The notes: generated by a model from the letters alone, not told the origin. A DNA stretch of 64,000 nt from Paenibacillus pasadenensis DSM 19293 (GCF_000422485.1 NZ_KE383852.1:1-64000); one strand, 5' to 3'. Shown: positions 51,781 through 61,665, counted from the stretch's first letter. Program-made: numbers and translations.

Positions 51781-54700
51781 TCAGCCCGCCTCGCCGAGCA
51801 GCTCCTGAAGCTGCCGCTCCAGCGCGCGCAGCGAGTCGAGGCTGCCGCCGTCCCGCATCGAGCCGATGCGGCCGTCCAGCTCCCGTTGGAACGAAAGGCC
51901 CAGCGCGTCGGCCGCCGCGGCGAGCCCGGCTTCGAGGGCGGTCCGGTAATGGGCGAGCCAGTCCGCCGCCGCATGATCCATCCACGCCCGGATTTCCGGA
52001 GCGATTGTCTCCTCCAGCTCCTCCCGCAGCGCTTTTTTGCCCTCTCCCTCGAAGAAGGAGCGCGGGCTGCGGAACAGGCTGTACAGCCGCTTCGCCTGCA
52101 CGCCGGCGGACTGCCATGGCGCCGGCTCCGGCGGAGCGGCGAACGCAGCCGCTTCCCAAGGCGCCGGCTGGAAGCCCGGCAGCAGCTCGGCCAGCCTCGC
52201 GGCCGCCGCTTCGGCGCGGACGCGGATAAGCGCGCCGGAGGCCGTTTCGAGCCGCAGCGTCGTCGCCAGCAGCTCCTGGCTCAGCTCCAGCTGAAGCAGC
52301 CGCTGCAGCTCGAGCCATGACGTCCAGACGGCCCGCCGCAGGTCGCGTCCGTCGTCCTGCAGGCTCGACGGGTTGAAGGCATAGTTGAAGAAGTCGCCGA
52401 AGCCGTAGCGGATCCGCTGCTGGATGTAGTGGAACAGCTCCTGCAGCTCCTTCTCCAGCTCGGCGGCAGGCGGCGCCTCGGCGATGACGGCAGCGGCGTC
52501 CGCCCCGGCGGCGCGCAGCCCCTCGAGACGGGCGCGCTCATGCCGCCGCGTATCAGCGTCGCCTTCGGCCGCTTCGATCCAGCCGCGGATCGTATGCGCG
52601 GCACGCTCGAGCTCGCCGTCCGCCGCCTGCACGGCCAGCCGGCCGAGCTCGCCGCGCGTGAAGTCGAGGAAGCTTTGCTCGAACGCCGGGATGCCCGACG
52701 CCGCGAGCGCCGCCTCGTCGCCGTGCTTCCCTTTCAGCCCGAGCAGGCTCGATACCGGGAACAGCCGCGGGAAGCGGATGCCGTGCTGCAGCAGATTCGA
52801 TTCGACATGCTTCAGCACGTCTCCCAGCTCCTCCGGCGAGGCCGCCAGGTCGGCGGCATTGACGAGGAAGAACATCTTGTCGAGCTCGAACTGGTCCTTC
52901 ACCCGCCCCAGCTGCATGAGGAATTGCCGGTCCGCCTGCGAGAACGCATGGTTGTAATAGGTGACGAACAGAATCGCGTCGGCGTTCTTGATGTAGTTGA
53001 AGGCGACTCCGGTATGGCGGGCGTTCACCGAATCCGCGCCAGGCGTATCGACGAGCACGATGCCCTGGTCGGTCAGCGGCGAGCTGTAGAACAGCTCGAT
53101 CTCGCGCACGAAGCAGGAGCGGCTTTCCTCCGCGACGTAGCGGCGGTAGTCCTCCTCGCCGACGCGCAGCACCTCGCCGAGCTGCGGCGACAGCTCGCTC
53201 CAGCCGGCCGCCGCCGCCTTGAGGAAGCTGTAATGCGGCCGCCCGGCGGCATGGATGCCGTCCGGACGCAGCGCGGCGATCCGCTTCAGCAGCTCCGCCT
53301 CGGCGGCGCCGGAGGCGTCCTCGCCGAGCAGCGACAGCGAAAAGCGCAGATCGTCCAGCATCGCCTCGCGGGCTTTCATGCTGACGCGGGCCGTGCCGTG
53401 AGGCTGCTCCTCCGTCGGCGCAAGGATGCGGTTGATCGCCGCCGTTGTCGGATTCGGCGACACGGGCAGCGCCCGCTCGCCGATGAGCGCGTTGGCGAGC
53501 GACGACTTGCCCGCGCTGAACGCGCCGAACAGCGCGATCGTGAAGCGGCTCGCGCCGAGGCGCTCGGCGCGGGCGCGCATCGCCGCGGCCGCAGCGGCCA
53601 GCGCCGGCTCCGGCGCGAGCAGCTCCGCCGCGGCGCGCAGGCGCGCGGCGGCCGCGCGCTGCGGCGCGAGCGCGCCTGCGGCGGCTTCGCCGGCGGCAGC
53701 GGCGGCGCGGCCAGCGCCTGCGGCAGCCGGCGCAGGCGCGGCTTCGCCGGCGAGCGCCGGCTCCGGCGCTGCCGGAGCGCTGCCGGCCGCGCCTGCGGCT
53801 GCGGCGGCGCGCGCTTGCGGCGCCGGCAGCGCCGGGCGCGCCGGCTCCGCCGGCAGCAGCGCCAGCGCGCGCGCCTCGCGCTGCGCGGCCGCCTCGCCGA
53901 GCGCGGCGAGGCCCGCGAGCGCCGCGGCTTGGCCGCCGAGCGCGGCCAGCTCGGCGCGCGCCGCTGCGGCGGCGGCGGCATAGCGCGGCCGCGCGGCCGC
54001 CGCGAGCGCCGCCGCCGCCTCAAAGGCGCCGCGCTTCAGCTGCGCCTTGATCTGCGCGGCGGCGTCGCGGCAGTACACGATCGTGTACTCGCCGCCGAAC
54101 ACCGCGCCGCTGCTGACGCGCTCCGCCAGCCAGGCGGCGTCCGGCCGCCAGGCGAGCGCCGCCTCGAGTCCGCTTTCCCACGACTGCCGCTCCGGCCCCT
54201 GCAGCCCCTCGCGGTCCGCCGCCTTGCGCAGCAGGTCGGCCAGATGCCAGGCGGCCTCCGCCTGCACCTGCCGGCCAAGCTCCTCCTCGAACGCCGCCGC
54301 GCGCCGCTCCTGCTCGGCCGCCGTCTTGGAGGCGGCGAACAGCAGGCCCGTCTTGAAGCCCGGCTTGCGGCTCTCCAAAAACGACGCGGCGATGTCCCGG
54401 GTCGCGGCCGGCATCAGGTTGGCGTTGTCGAGAATTTTGCCGATCTCCGCCTGCAGCGACGCTTCCAGCGCCTGCGGTCCGGACTCGGCGCCGCCTGCGG
54501 CCTGCTCCAGCTCCCGCATCGCCGCCTGCAGTCCGGCCCGTTCCTCCTCCGGCCCGGCCTCGAGCTCCAGCCGCTCCCGCTGCGGCTCCTCCGCTTCGAG
54601 CCGATGCTTCAGCCAGCTGCGGGCGAGATGGCGGAGCGAGGCGTGCACGCTCCCGACGGCCAGCTCCGAGCGCAGCCCCTCCAGCTCGCCAAGCAGCTTC

Positions 54701-55482
54701 TTGAGCTCCTCGAACTGGCTCTGCGGATGCTCCGGCTCGCGCAAGGACAGGTAGAGCGTGCCGGCCGGCTCCAGATGCCAGCTGCGGAACGCCTCCTCCA
54801 CGCTGCGCTTGTACTCCGCGAACGGCAGCTCCTCCTCGCGATGCTTGTCGATCTGGTTGACGATCAGATAGAGCGGCTTGCCCCAGTCCTTGAGCCCTTT
54901 GGCGAACTCGAAGTTGATCTCCGACTGGACATGATTGTAGTCCATCACGTAAAAGACGACATCCGCCAGATGCAGCGCCGACTCCGTCGCCATCCGGTGG
55001 GCGTCGTCCGTCGAGTCGATGCCCGGCGTGTCAAGCAGCGTCGTCTGCCGGCCGAAGCCGCTCGCCGGATAGGTCAGTTCGACGCTGCGGAAAACCTCTC
55101 CGTTTTTGCAATAGTCCTCCAGCCGCAGCGGATCGGCCTCGATCGTCCGCTCTTCCCCGTCCACGACCGCGTGGATGACCGCCCTCGCCGGTTCCCCCGA
55201 CGCGATCGTCACGACGTTGGCGCTGGTCGGAATCGGACTCGACGGCAGCAGCCGCACGCCGCACAGCGCATTGACGAGCGTCGACTTGCCAGCCGAGAAA
55301 TGGCCGCAAAACGCTGCCGACAGCCGGCCGGCCTCCAGCTTCTCCTCCAGCTGGCGGGCTCTTCCCGCCAGCTCCTTCTCGCCTTGCTCGGCAAGCAGGA
55401 CGGCCAGCCGCTCCGCCGAATAGCCGAGCCGCTCCGCCTCCTCCTGTCCGCTGGACATCGTTGCTGTTTCCCCTTGAGCCAT
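51781..55482 (-). CDS. double dynamin-like GTPase (DynA/YpbR-like)
   Basis: A protein of 1233 residues made of two fused dynamin units. The first GTPase has AFCGHFSAGKSTLVNAL (about residue 60), TLLDTPGIDSTDD and LIVNQIDKH; the second has ALFGAFSAGKSSLANAL (about 650), VLVDTPGADSVNARH and FLVNAADLA. Helical stalk regions follow each; a region around residue 1070 (SLQDDGRDLRRAVWTSWLEL) may contact membrane. DynA in B. subtilis (1193 residues) fuses membranes and protects them from phage and antibiotics. The linker at about residues 480-640 is extremely Ala-rich (DNA 53560-54045). Start follows GGAGAGGAG. Confidence 0.93.
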   Translation of the reverse strand: MAQGETATMSSGQEEAERLGYSAERLAVLLAEQGEKELAGRARQLEEKLEAGRLSAAFCGHFSAGKSTLVNALCGVRLLPSSPIPTSANVVTIASGEPARAVIHAVVDGEERTIEADPLRLEDYCKNGEVFRSVELTYPASGFGRQTTLLDTPGIDSTDDAHRMATESALHLADVVFYVMDYNHVQSEINFEFAKGLKDWGKPLYLIVNQIDKHREEELPFAEYKRSVEEAFRSWHLEPAGTLYLSLREPEHPQSQFEELKKLLGELEGLRSELAVGSVHASLRHLARSWLKHRLEAEEPQRERLELEAGPEEERAGLQAAMRELEQAAGGAESGPQALEASLQAEIGKILDNANLMPAATRDIAASFLESRKPGFKTGLLFAASKTAAEQERRAAAFEEELGRQVQAEAAWHLADLLRKAADREGLQGPERQSWESGLEAALAWRPDAAWLAERVSSGAVFGGEYTIVYCRDAAAQIKAQLKRGAFEAAAALAAAARPRYAAAAAAARAELAALGGQAAALAGLAALGEAAAQREARALALLPAEPARPALPAPQARAAAAAGAAGSAPAAPEPALAGEAAPAPAAAGAGRAAAAAGEAAAGALAPQRAAAARLRAAAELLAPEPALAAAAAAMRARAERLGASRFTIALFGAFSAGKSSLANALIGERALPVSPNPTTAAINRILAPTEEQPHGTARVSMKAREAMLDDLRFSLSLLGEDASGAAEAELLKRIAALRPDGIHAAGRPHYSFLKAAAAGWSELSPQLGEVLRVGEEDYRRYVAEESRSCFVREIELFYSSPLTDQGIVLVDTPGADSVNARHTGVAFNYIKNADAILFVTYYNHAFSQADRQFLMQLGRVKDQFELDKMFFLVNAADLAASPEELGDVLKHVESNLLQHGIRFPRLFPVSSLLGLKGKHGDEAALAASGIPAFEQSFLDFTRGELGRLAVQAADGELERAAHTIRGWIEAAEGDADTRRHERARLEGLRAAGADAAAVIAEAPPAAELEKELQELFHYIQQRIRYGFGDFFNYAFNPSSLQDDGRDLRRAVWTSWLELQRLLQLELSQELLATTLRLETASGALIRVRAEAAAARLAELLPGFQPAPWEAAAFAAPPEPAPWQSAGVQAKRLYSLFRSPRSFFEGEGKKALREELEETIAPEIRAWMDHAAADWLAHYRTALEAGLAAAADALGLSFQRELDGRIGSMRDGGSLDSLRALERQLQELLGEAG

Positions 55483-55625
55483 GTCGCCATTCTCCTCTCC
55501 GCTTCGCCCGCCGGATCTCTCTGATCAAAAAGGTCAAAAAAGCGCAAAACAGCCGTCCCCGGGCGGCAGGGACGGCTGATGCTGCAATCGAATCGCCTTG
55601 CTCTGCGGCAGGCGCCGGCGCCGGT

Positions 55626-55907
55626 TTAAACGGCCGGCGCCTCCTCATCCTCATCCGTCGGGATGCAGATCTCGAACACATTGCCGTGCTGCAGGATCGT
55701 GATGCCGCGCTGCTTCTCGCGCATGACGACGACCTCCGGCTTCTGGCGCATGCGCTCCAGGTATTGGGCCGGCAGATCGCCGGAGCCGCTTACCGTCACG
55801 CCTTCGACGACGAGATCCTCGTTTTCTCCCGGAGGAGCTTCCATCACCTGCTCGTAAATATCGGAGAACAGACCGAAGTCATTCGTGAATACGCTGATGC
55901 ATTTCAT
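55626..55907 (-). CDS. hypothetical protein, 93 residues
   Basis: A small acidic soluble protein starting MKCISVFTNDFGLFSDIYEQ, with VVVEG-type strand segments (EDLVVEGVTVSGSGDLP), YLERMRQKPEVVVMREK and an acidic tail DEDEEAP. It looks like an alpha/beta fold of the conserved hypothetical kind found in Paenibacillaceae; I cannot name a family. The ribosome binding site is AAGGATG. It lies 17 bp after nth and 143 bp before the dynamin gene, so it is probably co-transcribed with nth. Confidence 0.6.
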   Translation of the reverse strand: MKCISVFTNDFGLFSDIYEQVMEAPPGENEDLVVEGVTVSGSGDLPAQYLERMRQKPEVVVMREKQRGITILQHGNVFEICIPTDEDEEAPAV

Positions 55908-55924
55908 TGTTCATCATCCTTCGC

Positions 55925-56632
55925 TTAAAGGTTGGAAGCCTCGCGCCTGGCGGCGGCTCCCTTCTTGGATCTAGGTTTGGCGGCGGGGACCGCCTTCATG
56001 CGCCGCTGGCCTTCCTTGCACAGCCCGATGAGCGGACAGATGTCGCATTTGGGCTGCTGGGCCTTGCAGTGGTAGCGCCCGAAAAAGATGAAGCGATGAT
56101 GGGTCAGCGTCCATTCATCCCGGGGGACGCGGCGCATCAGCTTCTTTTCGACCTCGAGCACGGAATCGTCAGGCTTCGCCAGCCCGAGCCGCTTGGACAC
56201 CCGCTCCACATGCGTATCCACCGCGATCGCCGGGACGCCAAACGCGTTGCTGACGACGACGTTGGCCGTCTTGCGCCCGACGCCGGGCAGCTCCGTCAGT
56301 TCCTCATGCGTGCGCGGGACGTCGCCGTCATGCCGATCCAGCAGGATCCGGCACAGCTTCTGGATGTTCGCGGCCTTCGTGCGGAACAGGCCGATGCGAC
56401 GGATGTCCTGCTCGAGCTCGGCCAGCTCGACCTTCAGGTAATCCTCCGGGGAACGGTATTTTCGGAACAGATCCGCCGTCACGCGGTTCACCGTCTCGTC
56501 CGTGCACTGCGCGGACAGCAGCACCGCGATCGTCAGCTCGAACGCGTTTCCGTGGTTCAGCTCGCAATGCGCGTCCGGAAACAGCTCGGCCATCGTGTCG
56601 AGAATGAACCGGATTTTATCGGAAGCTTTCAT
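55925..56632 (-). CDS. nth: endonuclease III (DNA glycosylase/AP lyase)
   Basis: A 235-residue base-excision repair enzyme for oxidised pyrimidines. AVLLSAQCTDETVNRVT, the helix-hairpin-helix LTELPGVGRKTANVVVSNAFG with the catalytic Lys, AVDTHVERVSKRLG with the catalytic Asp, and the 4Fe-4S cluster motif CKAQQPKCDICPLIGLC (C-x6-C-x2-C-x5-C) are all intact. A basic tail of about 25 residues (RRMKAVPAAKPRSKKG) extends beyond the family core. It is first in a small operon with the 93-residue gene. Confidence 0.96.
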   Translation of the reverse strand: MKASDKIRFILDTMAELFPDAHCELNHGNAFELTIAVLLSAQCTDETVNRVTADLFRKYRSPEDYLKVELAELEQDIRRIGLFRTKAANIQKLCRILLDRHDGDVPRTHEELTELPGVGRKTANVVVSNAFGVPAIAVDTHVERVSKRLGLAKPDDSVLEVEKKLMRRVPRDEWTLTHHRFIFFGRYHCKAQQPKCDICPLIGLCKEGQRRMKAVPAAKPRSKKGAAARREASNL

Positions 56633-56713
56633 TGGAACGCTCTCTCCCTAGTTGCACTATCGTTCAAAGTGTACCGAATCTGCCCGTCCGGCGCAACCGA
56701 AAAAGGCTGTCCG

Positions 56714-56742
56714 CGCAAAAAAAGAAGCGCCTCGCGGCGCTT
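56714..56742 (-). terminator. terminator of the SLH protein/GerMN/amidase gene set
   Basis: AGCGCCGCGAGGCGCT forms a compact GC stem on the minus strand, followed by TCTTTTTTT, about 20 bp past the SLH gene stop. Confidence 0.85.
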
Positions 56743-56763
56743 TGTTGCGAAAATCTTCGTTTT

Positions 56764-59469
56764 TCAGCCTTTGACGACCTCCAGCAGCTTGCCTCCGAAC
56801 ACGTACAGCGTGACGGCATCGCCATCGGTCAGCGAAGCGATCGCGATCGCTTGCCCGTTCCAGCTGGCCGCCGCGCCTTCGGCGAGCGTGAAGCGATAGC
56901 TGTTGTCGGTAAGCGAGCTGCGCTTCACGAGCAGCTGGCCGTTCTCCATTTTCCAGAACGTCTTCTTGACGCCGGCGTTCGCTTCGATGACGACGGCTCC
57001 ATCGGCGTTTTTGCGCGTCTCCACGCGGTCGCCGACAGCCAGCGTCGACACGCTGCCGCTCGCCGCTCCGTTCTTGACGATGCTGTAGCCGCTGCCGAGC
57101 TCGATCGTGCGCGCCGAGCCGCCGTACTCCTGCACGGTGACGGAGCTGGCACCGATCTGCGTGACGACGCCGTAGCGGACCGTCACGAGCGTCAGCGACG
57201 ATGGCGTCTGACCCGCATAAGTGACGTTCACCGTAGCTCCCGCCGCAAGCGAGGCGAACGGAACGGTCGCGCCGTCGTCGCCGCGCAGCGGCAGGCTGCC
57301 CGCGCTGAGGGCGATGCCGCTGCCGGAAGCCGGCTGCAGGCCGAGGATCTTGTTGGCCGCATCGACCGACGAGATTTTGTACTGCACGCCCTGATGGACG
57401 CGCAGGCTCGTCGCCTTGGCCTGATTCGTATCGAGGCCGGCCGTCACGCGCATTCCGACCTTGACGTCGGCAATCGTCGCGCCGCTCTTGCCGTACCAAT
57501 CGACGGAGAGCGCGTCGAACGGCAGCGTCGCCGACGTGCCGTCGTCAAGCGACAGCGCCAGCGTCTTGGTCGCCGTATTGAGCAAGCCGATCGTGCCCGT
57601 GTATTGATACACGAAGCGGATCAGCACGGCGTCGCTGCCGGAATAGCCGACCGTCACGCGCTGGCCCTGGCGCAGCATGCCCGCCGCCGTCGACAGCGGC
57701 ACGTTCGTGCCGTTCAGCTCGACCCGCGTCTTGTCGGTCACCTGGAGCGCCGCGAGCTTGCCGTTCGTGCCCTTGACGGTGAGAGCCTTCTGCTCGGCGC
57801 TGTAGCTGAGCACCTCGGCTCCGGTCAGCGTCGTCAGCGAGCGGTTCTTGACCGTGATCGAGGTGATCTTGCCGGCGGCGTCGAGCGCGAGCTCCAGCTG
57901 GTCGTCCTTGTACAGGTCGCCGAGCACCGGCTGCTCGATGCCGGGTATCGTCAACGTCACGTTGTCCGCAAGCTTGCTCGTCTGGGCTTTTCCGGCAACC
58001 TCGTAAATCAGGTACTCTCCCGTATAGGCGCTGAACGTGCCGCTCGCGCTCCGCACCGTCGTATCCGTCACCTTCACCGACACGACCTGGCTGTCCTTGA
58101 CGGAATAGCTGACCGTATCGCCCGCCTTCAGTCCGGCAAGGCCGCCCTCCAGCGCGCGGCCGTCCCAGCCGAGCACGACGAGTCCCGCCGCTGCCGGCCA
58201 CGTCTCGTCGGCGCCGGACGCCGTCTTGACCGTCAGCATGCCGTTCGCCGAGGCGGCGACGGTGCCGGCGCCTTCCTTGGTCACCGGAGCCGACTTGACG
58301 ACGATCTCGAGCGCGCCCGGCTTGTCGCGGAACGTATCCGTCTTGACGATGACCTGGCTGTCCGTCTTGAGATCGGCGAGCTCCAGCTTCGCGCCCTCCT
58401 GCGACTTGATCGCAAGCGACGAGTCGTAGGAAACGCCGATCATGTTCTGTCCATCCCAGAGCCATACCGTATTCTGGCCGGGAGCGATCTGCTTGATCGT
58501 GCCCTCGGTCGACTTCACCTGCTGCTCCGTGTCGGTCTGCTCCACATAAAGCGCGTCCGTGCCTCCGCCGAGCACCTGCACATGCGTGTACAGCTGCAGC
58601 TCGGAGCCGGACTTCAGCGCCGTCTCGCTGTCGAAGCGGTAGAAGCGGACATCCGCGGCGAGGTTGAACGTGCGGAAGCCTTCATCGGTATAGACGGTAG
58701 CCGTCGTGCCGCTGAGCGCCGTGAGCACGCCCTCCGTCTCGCCCGGGTAAGAGACCGGCGCGAGCGTCTGCGCGCGGCTGAACAGCGTCGCCGCCGAAGC
58801 CCGGTTGACGGCGGAGACCGGATCGAACTTCTCCGCCGTCACGCCTTTGACGAGTCCGAGCGAGACGCCTGCATTGACATACCCGGCATAACCCGCGCCG
58901 ATGGAGGCGGCGTCCTGGAAGCCGGAGCTTTTGGAGGCCAGCTCCTGAGCGAGCTGCTGCTTGCCTGCGGCGCGCACGATCAGCTTCGTGATCCATTCGC
59001 GCGATGCGGCGGAAGCGCCCCATTCCTGCTTCGGCTGCGATTCGGCCAGCTTGAACTCCTCTTCCTGGCTGAGCAGGCCCAGCTTCATTGCCAGCACGAC
59101 GTACGGCTTGTAGTAGTTGTTCACTTGGAACGTATCGGGGAAGACGACGGCCTGCGAGGCGTCGATCTCCTTTTCCTTGCCCATGAAGCGGAGCGCCATG
59201 ACGACGGCTTCCTGGCGGCTCACCGACGCCGAAGGGCGGAATTGCCCTTGGTTGCCGACGATGATGCCCTGCAGGGCCAGCTTCATGATGCTGCGCTCCG
59301 CCCAATGTCCGGCTTTGACGTCGGCGAAGAAGGATCCGGCCGCTGCGGCCGCTGTCGTCCCCCCGGACACGGAAGAAGCCGCTGCATGAGCAGCGGCAGG
59401 TCCTCCAGCCAGGAGGGAGAGGGCGATCATGCCCGTGGCGAAACGATAGGCTTTTGTACTTAATGGCAT
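56764..59469 (-). CDS. S-layer homology (SLH) domain surface protein
   Basis: This 901-residue exported protein has a signal peptide ending PAAAHAAASS. Residues 45-240 contain SLH modules (FFADVKAGHWAERSIMKLALQGIIVGNQGQFRPSASVSRQEAVVMALRFM; the last ends FDPVSAVNRASAATLFSRA), which bind pyruvylated wall polymer. The rest (250-900) is beta-rich, made of many similar 60-90-residue units with runs such as GTIKQIAPGQNTVWLWDG and GVVTQIGASSVTVQEYGG, without a known enzymatic motif. It probably has a structural or wall-stabilising role. It is last in a same-strand set with GerMN lipoprotein and amidase genes, suggesting a cell envelope unit. Confidence 0.85.
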   Translation of the reverse strand: MPLSTKAYRFATGMIALSLLAGGPAAAHAAASSVSGGTTAAAAAGSFFADVKAGHWAERSIMKLALQGIIVGNQGQFRPSASVSRQEAVVMALRFMGKEKEIDASQAVVFPDTFQVNNYYKPYVVLAMKLGLLSQEEEFKLAESQPKQEWGASAASREWITKLIVRAAGKQQLAQELASKSSGFQDAASIGAGYAGYVNAGVSLGLVKGVTAEKFDPVSAVNRASAATLFSRAQTLAPVSYPGETEGVLTALSGTTATVYTDEGFRTFNLAADVRFYRFDSETALKSGSELQLYTHVQVLGGGTDALYVEQTDTEQQVKSTEGTIKQIAPGQNTVWLWDGQNMIGVSYDSSLAIKSQEGAKLELADLKTDSQVIVKTDTFRDKPGALEIVVKSAPVTKEGAGTVAASANGMLTVKTASGADETWPAAAGLVVLGWDGRALEGGLAGLKAGDTVSYSVKDSQVVSVKVTDTTVRSASGTFSAYTGEYLIYEVAGKAQTSKLADNVTLTIPGIEQPVLGDLYKDDQLELALDAAGKITSITVKNRSLTTLTGAEVLSYSAEQKALTVKGTNGKLAALQVTDKTRVELNGTNVPLSTAAGMLRQGQRVTVGYSGSDAVLIRFVYQYTGTIGLLNTATKTLALSLDDGTSATLPFDALSVDWYGKSGATIADVKVGMRVTAGLDTNQAKATSLRVHQGVQYKISSVDAANKILGLQPASGSGIALSAGSLPLRGDDGATVPFASLAAGATVNVTYAGQTPSSLTLVTVRYGVVTQIGASSVTVQEYGGSARTIELGSGYSIVKNGAASGSVSTLAVGDRVETRKNADGAVVIEANAGVKKTFWKMENGQLLVKRSSLTDNSYRFTLAEGAAASWNGQAIAIASLTDGDAVTLYVFGGKLLEVVKG

Positions 59470-59511
59470 CTGTTCCGGCTCTCCCCTATGAATGGAATGA
59501 AATAGATCTGG

Positions 59512-60147
59512 TTATCGGCGGCCTTCGTACGAAGCGCGCTTGATCGGATGCTCCAGCTCGACGTGGCCCATCAGGCTCTCGACCGCCTCGCCGTCCACCG
59601 TCACGTCGAGCGACTCGATTTCGGGAAACTGGAACGCCGTGCGCGCCAGCGAGTCGATGGCAAGCTGCTCGCCCGACCCGCCCAAGCGCGCATCGTCCGG
59701 CAAGGTCAAGTCGACCTGCGCCGCCCCGTCCTTGAGCTGCACGGAACGGAACTCCACGCCTTGCCATAAGGACAGATAGCCGTCGCGGTCCGCTCCGGCC
59801 AGCGCCTCGAGCGCGGCAGCGAGCTTGTCGGCATCGCTCTTGTAAGAAATTTCAGCATCGAATGCCTTGAGCTCCAGCAGCTCCGAATCGGTTTGATAAA
59901 TCTGGATCGTCGCCTTTTGCAGCTGCGCCTCCGCTCCGCTCCCGGCGGAAGCTCCGTCGCCGGAGCCTTCGGCCGTCTGCGGCGACGGCGACAAGGAAGG
60001 AGCCGCCGTCGCGGCAGGAGACGGAGACGGCGATGGGCTGGACGCTCCCGCCCCGCCCTCCGGCGCTTTGGCGCCGCAGCCTGCAAGCGCGGCCGTAACG
60101 GCGGCGGCGGCCAGCAGCGCCGCCAGCTTGAATCTAGGCTGCTTCAT
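59512..60147 (-). CDS. GerMN-domain lipoprotein
   Basis: A 211-residue protein with a lipobox (TAALAGC, about residue 24), a Ser/Pro/Ala-rich linker of about 45 residues and one GerMN domain: IQIYQTDSELLELKAFDAEISY, KLAAALEALAG, VEFRSVQLKDGAAQVDLTLPDDAR and FQFPEIESLDVTVDGEAVESLMGHVEL. Members bind peptidoglycan-related targets in germination and sporulation complexes. It lies 15 bp downstream of the amidase gene, behind AAGGAGGCGAC, so the two probably act together on the wall. Confidence 0.88.
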   Translation of the reverse strand: MKQPRFKLAALLAAAAVTAALAGCGAKAPEGGAGASSPSPSPSPAATAAPSLSPSPQTAEGSGDGASAGSGAEAQLQKATIQIYQTDSELLELKAFDAEISYKSDADKLAAALEALAGADRDGYLSLWQGVEFRSVQLKDGAAQVDLTLPDDARLGGSGEQLAIDSLARTAFQFPEIESLDVTVDGEAVESLMGHVELEHPIKRASYEGRR

Positions 60148-60162
60148 GGCTCTGTCGCCTCC

Positions 60163-61665
60163 TTACAGCTTTAAATATTCCTTGATTCCTGCCACGAGCG
60201 CTTGCGCGATCTCGTTCTGCTTCTTCTCGTCGAACAGGATCGCTTCGTCCTTGGCGTTCGTGAGGAAGCCGGATTCCGTCAGCACTGCCGGCATCGTCGT
60301 TTGCTTGATGACGACAAAGCCCGCCGTCTGCACCTTGCGGTCCGGAAGTCCGGTCGCGCCGAGCAGATGCTTCTGGATGATGTCAGCGAGCGTCTTGCTG
60401 TCCGCCCGATTATAGAAGGTTTCGGTCCCCGAAGCCGAGGAGCCTTTGAGCGCGTTCGCGTGAATCGAGATGAACACGTCCGCTTTGAGCCTGTTGGCGA
60501 TTGCCGCCCGCTCTTCCAGAGCGATGAAGGTATCGTCCGAGCGCGTCAGGATCGGCTCGATGCGAGCCTCCTTCTTGAGCAGCTCGTTCACCTTGAGGGC
60601 GATGGCCAGGTTGTACGCCTTCTCCGTCTTGCCGCTGATGCCGATCGCGCCCGGATCGTGGGCGCCGTGTCCGGCGTCGATGACGACCTTGAAGATCTTG
60701 TCGCCCGACGGCGTCGTCGGAATCGGAGGCACCGGCTCGGTCGAGCCGAGGACGCTCAGCTGCACGAGGCCCTCGGACTTGGTGAGCGTATACTGCGCCG
60801 CCGCCGTCAGATCCCATACGATCCGGACCGTCGAAGGCTTGTCCGAATAATGGGAGAAGCGAATCTTGCTCACCAGAGGGTTGTCCGTGACGATCTCGCC
60901 CATCTTGGCCGTCGTCGCCGTGAAGCCCGGGGCGAAGGCGTCCGCGAACGCCGATGCCGGAATGTCCAGCACGAGCCGGTCCGGTCCGGTCAGCACCTGC
61001 GGCTCGCCTACCGTCGCGATGCCTTGGTAGGCGATGCTCGTCGTGCCGATGCCGTCGTACTGGATGGAGGTGACGAGCGCCTGCGCGTCGGACGGCACCG
61101 TGCCGCCGCCATTGCCGCCGCCCGGCTCCGTGCCGCCCTGGCCGGGATCCGGCTGGCTGCCGGTTCCGCCTGTTCCGGGCTGGCTTCCGCCGCCGTCCGT
61201 GCCCGGGTTTTCGGGCTCCTGCACGGCCGGCTGGAACAGATACACCGACTTGGCAGGCGCGTCGTAGTACACCTCCAAGCCCATGTTCTCGCTCACGAAG
61301 CGCAGCGGCACCATCGTCGTGCTGGCCGCTCCGCTGCCGACAATTTTCGCCGGCGTCGGCAGAGCGACCTTCGAGCCGTTGACGACGGCGGACTTGCTGC
61401 CGACGACGAGCTCGATGAGGCTGTCTCCGTTATGTATGACTGCCTTTTTTGCCGCCTTGTCCCACGTCACGTCAAAGCCCATCCCCTCGGCTACCGTGCG
61501 GATCGGAATGAACGTCGTGCTCTGGTCGATCCGGGGCGCCGATGCCGACTGAAGCTCCAGGCCGTTCAGGAACAGCTTGGGAGCCTTGCTCGCCGCGGAA
61601 GTGGCCGAAGCGAACATGGTTAACGCTGCTACGAGAAACACCAGCATCAGAACTGCTTTTTTCAT
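60163..61665 (-). CDS. secreted N-acetylmuramoyl-L-alanine amidase with stalk and AMIN-like domains
   Basis: This protein of about 500 residues has a signal peptide (MKKAVLMLVFLVAALTMFASATSAAS), a copper-amine-oxidase-N-like (stalk) domain at about 30-150 (FIPIRTVAEGMGFDVTWDK, MVPLRFVSENMGLEVYYD), a Gly/Pro-rich linker (150-195), an AMIN-like domain (200-315) and an Amidase_3 domain. Zinc ligands fit VVIDAGHGAHDPGAIG (His, with Glu in GKTEKAYN), ISIHANA and the catalytic Glu in VLTESGFLTN. It cleaves peptide stems from muramic acid. The start at 61665 is preferred over 61668 by spacing from GAGGTG. It is first of a three-gene envelope set. Confidence 0.93.
   Translation of the reverse strand: MKKAVLMLVFLVAALTMFASATSAASKAPKLFLNGLELQSASAPRIDQSTTFIPIRTVAEGMGFDVTWDKAAKKAVIHNGDSLIELVVGSKSAVVNGSKVALPTPAKIVGSGAASTTMVPLRFVSENMGLEVYYDAPAKSVYLFQPAVQEPENPGTDGGGSQPGTGGTGSQPDPGQGGTEPGGGNGGGTVPSDAQALVTSIQYDGIGTTSIAYQGIATVGEPQVLTGPDRLVLDIPASAFADAFAPGFTATTAKMGEIVTDNPLVSKIRFSHYSDKPSTVRIVWDLTAAAQYTLTKSEGLVQLSVLGSTEPVPPIPTTPSGDKIFKVVIDAGHGAHDPGAIGISGKTEKAYNLAIALKVNELLKKEARIEPILTRSDDTFIALEERAAIANRLKADVFISIHANALKGSSASGTETFYNRADSKTLADIIQKHLLGATGLPDRKVQTAGFVVIKQTTMPAVLTESGFLTNAKDEAILFDEKKQNEIAQALVAGIKEYLKL

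Noticed and set aside
52429-55524. A 1031-codon plus-strand frame opposite the dynamin gene
   Set aside because: It is an Arg/Leu/Gln-rich antisense shadow without motifs.
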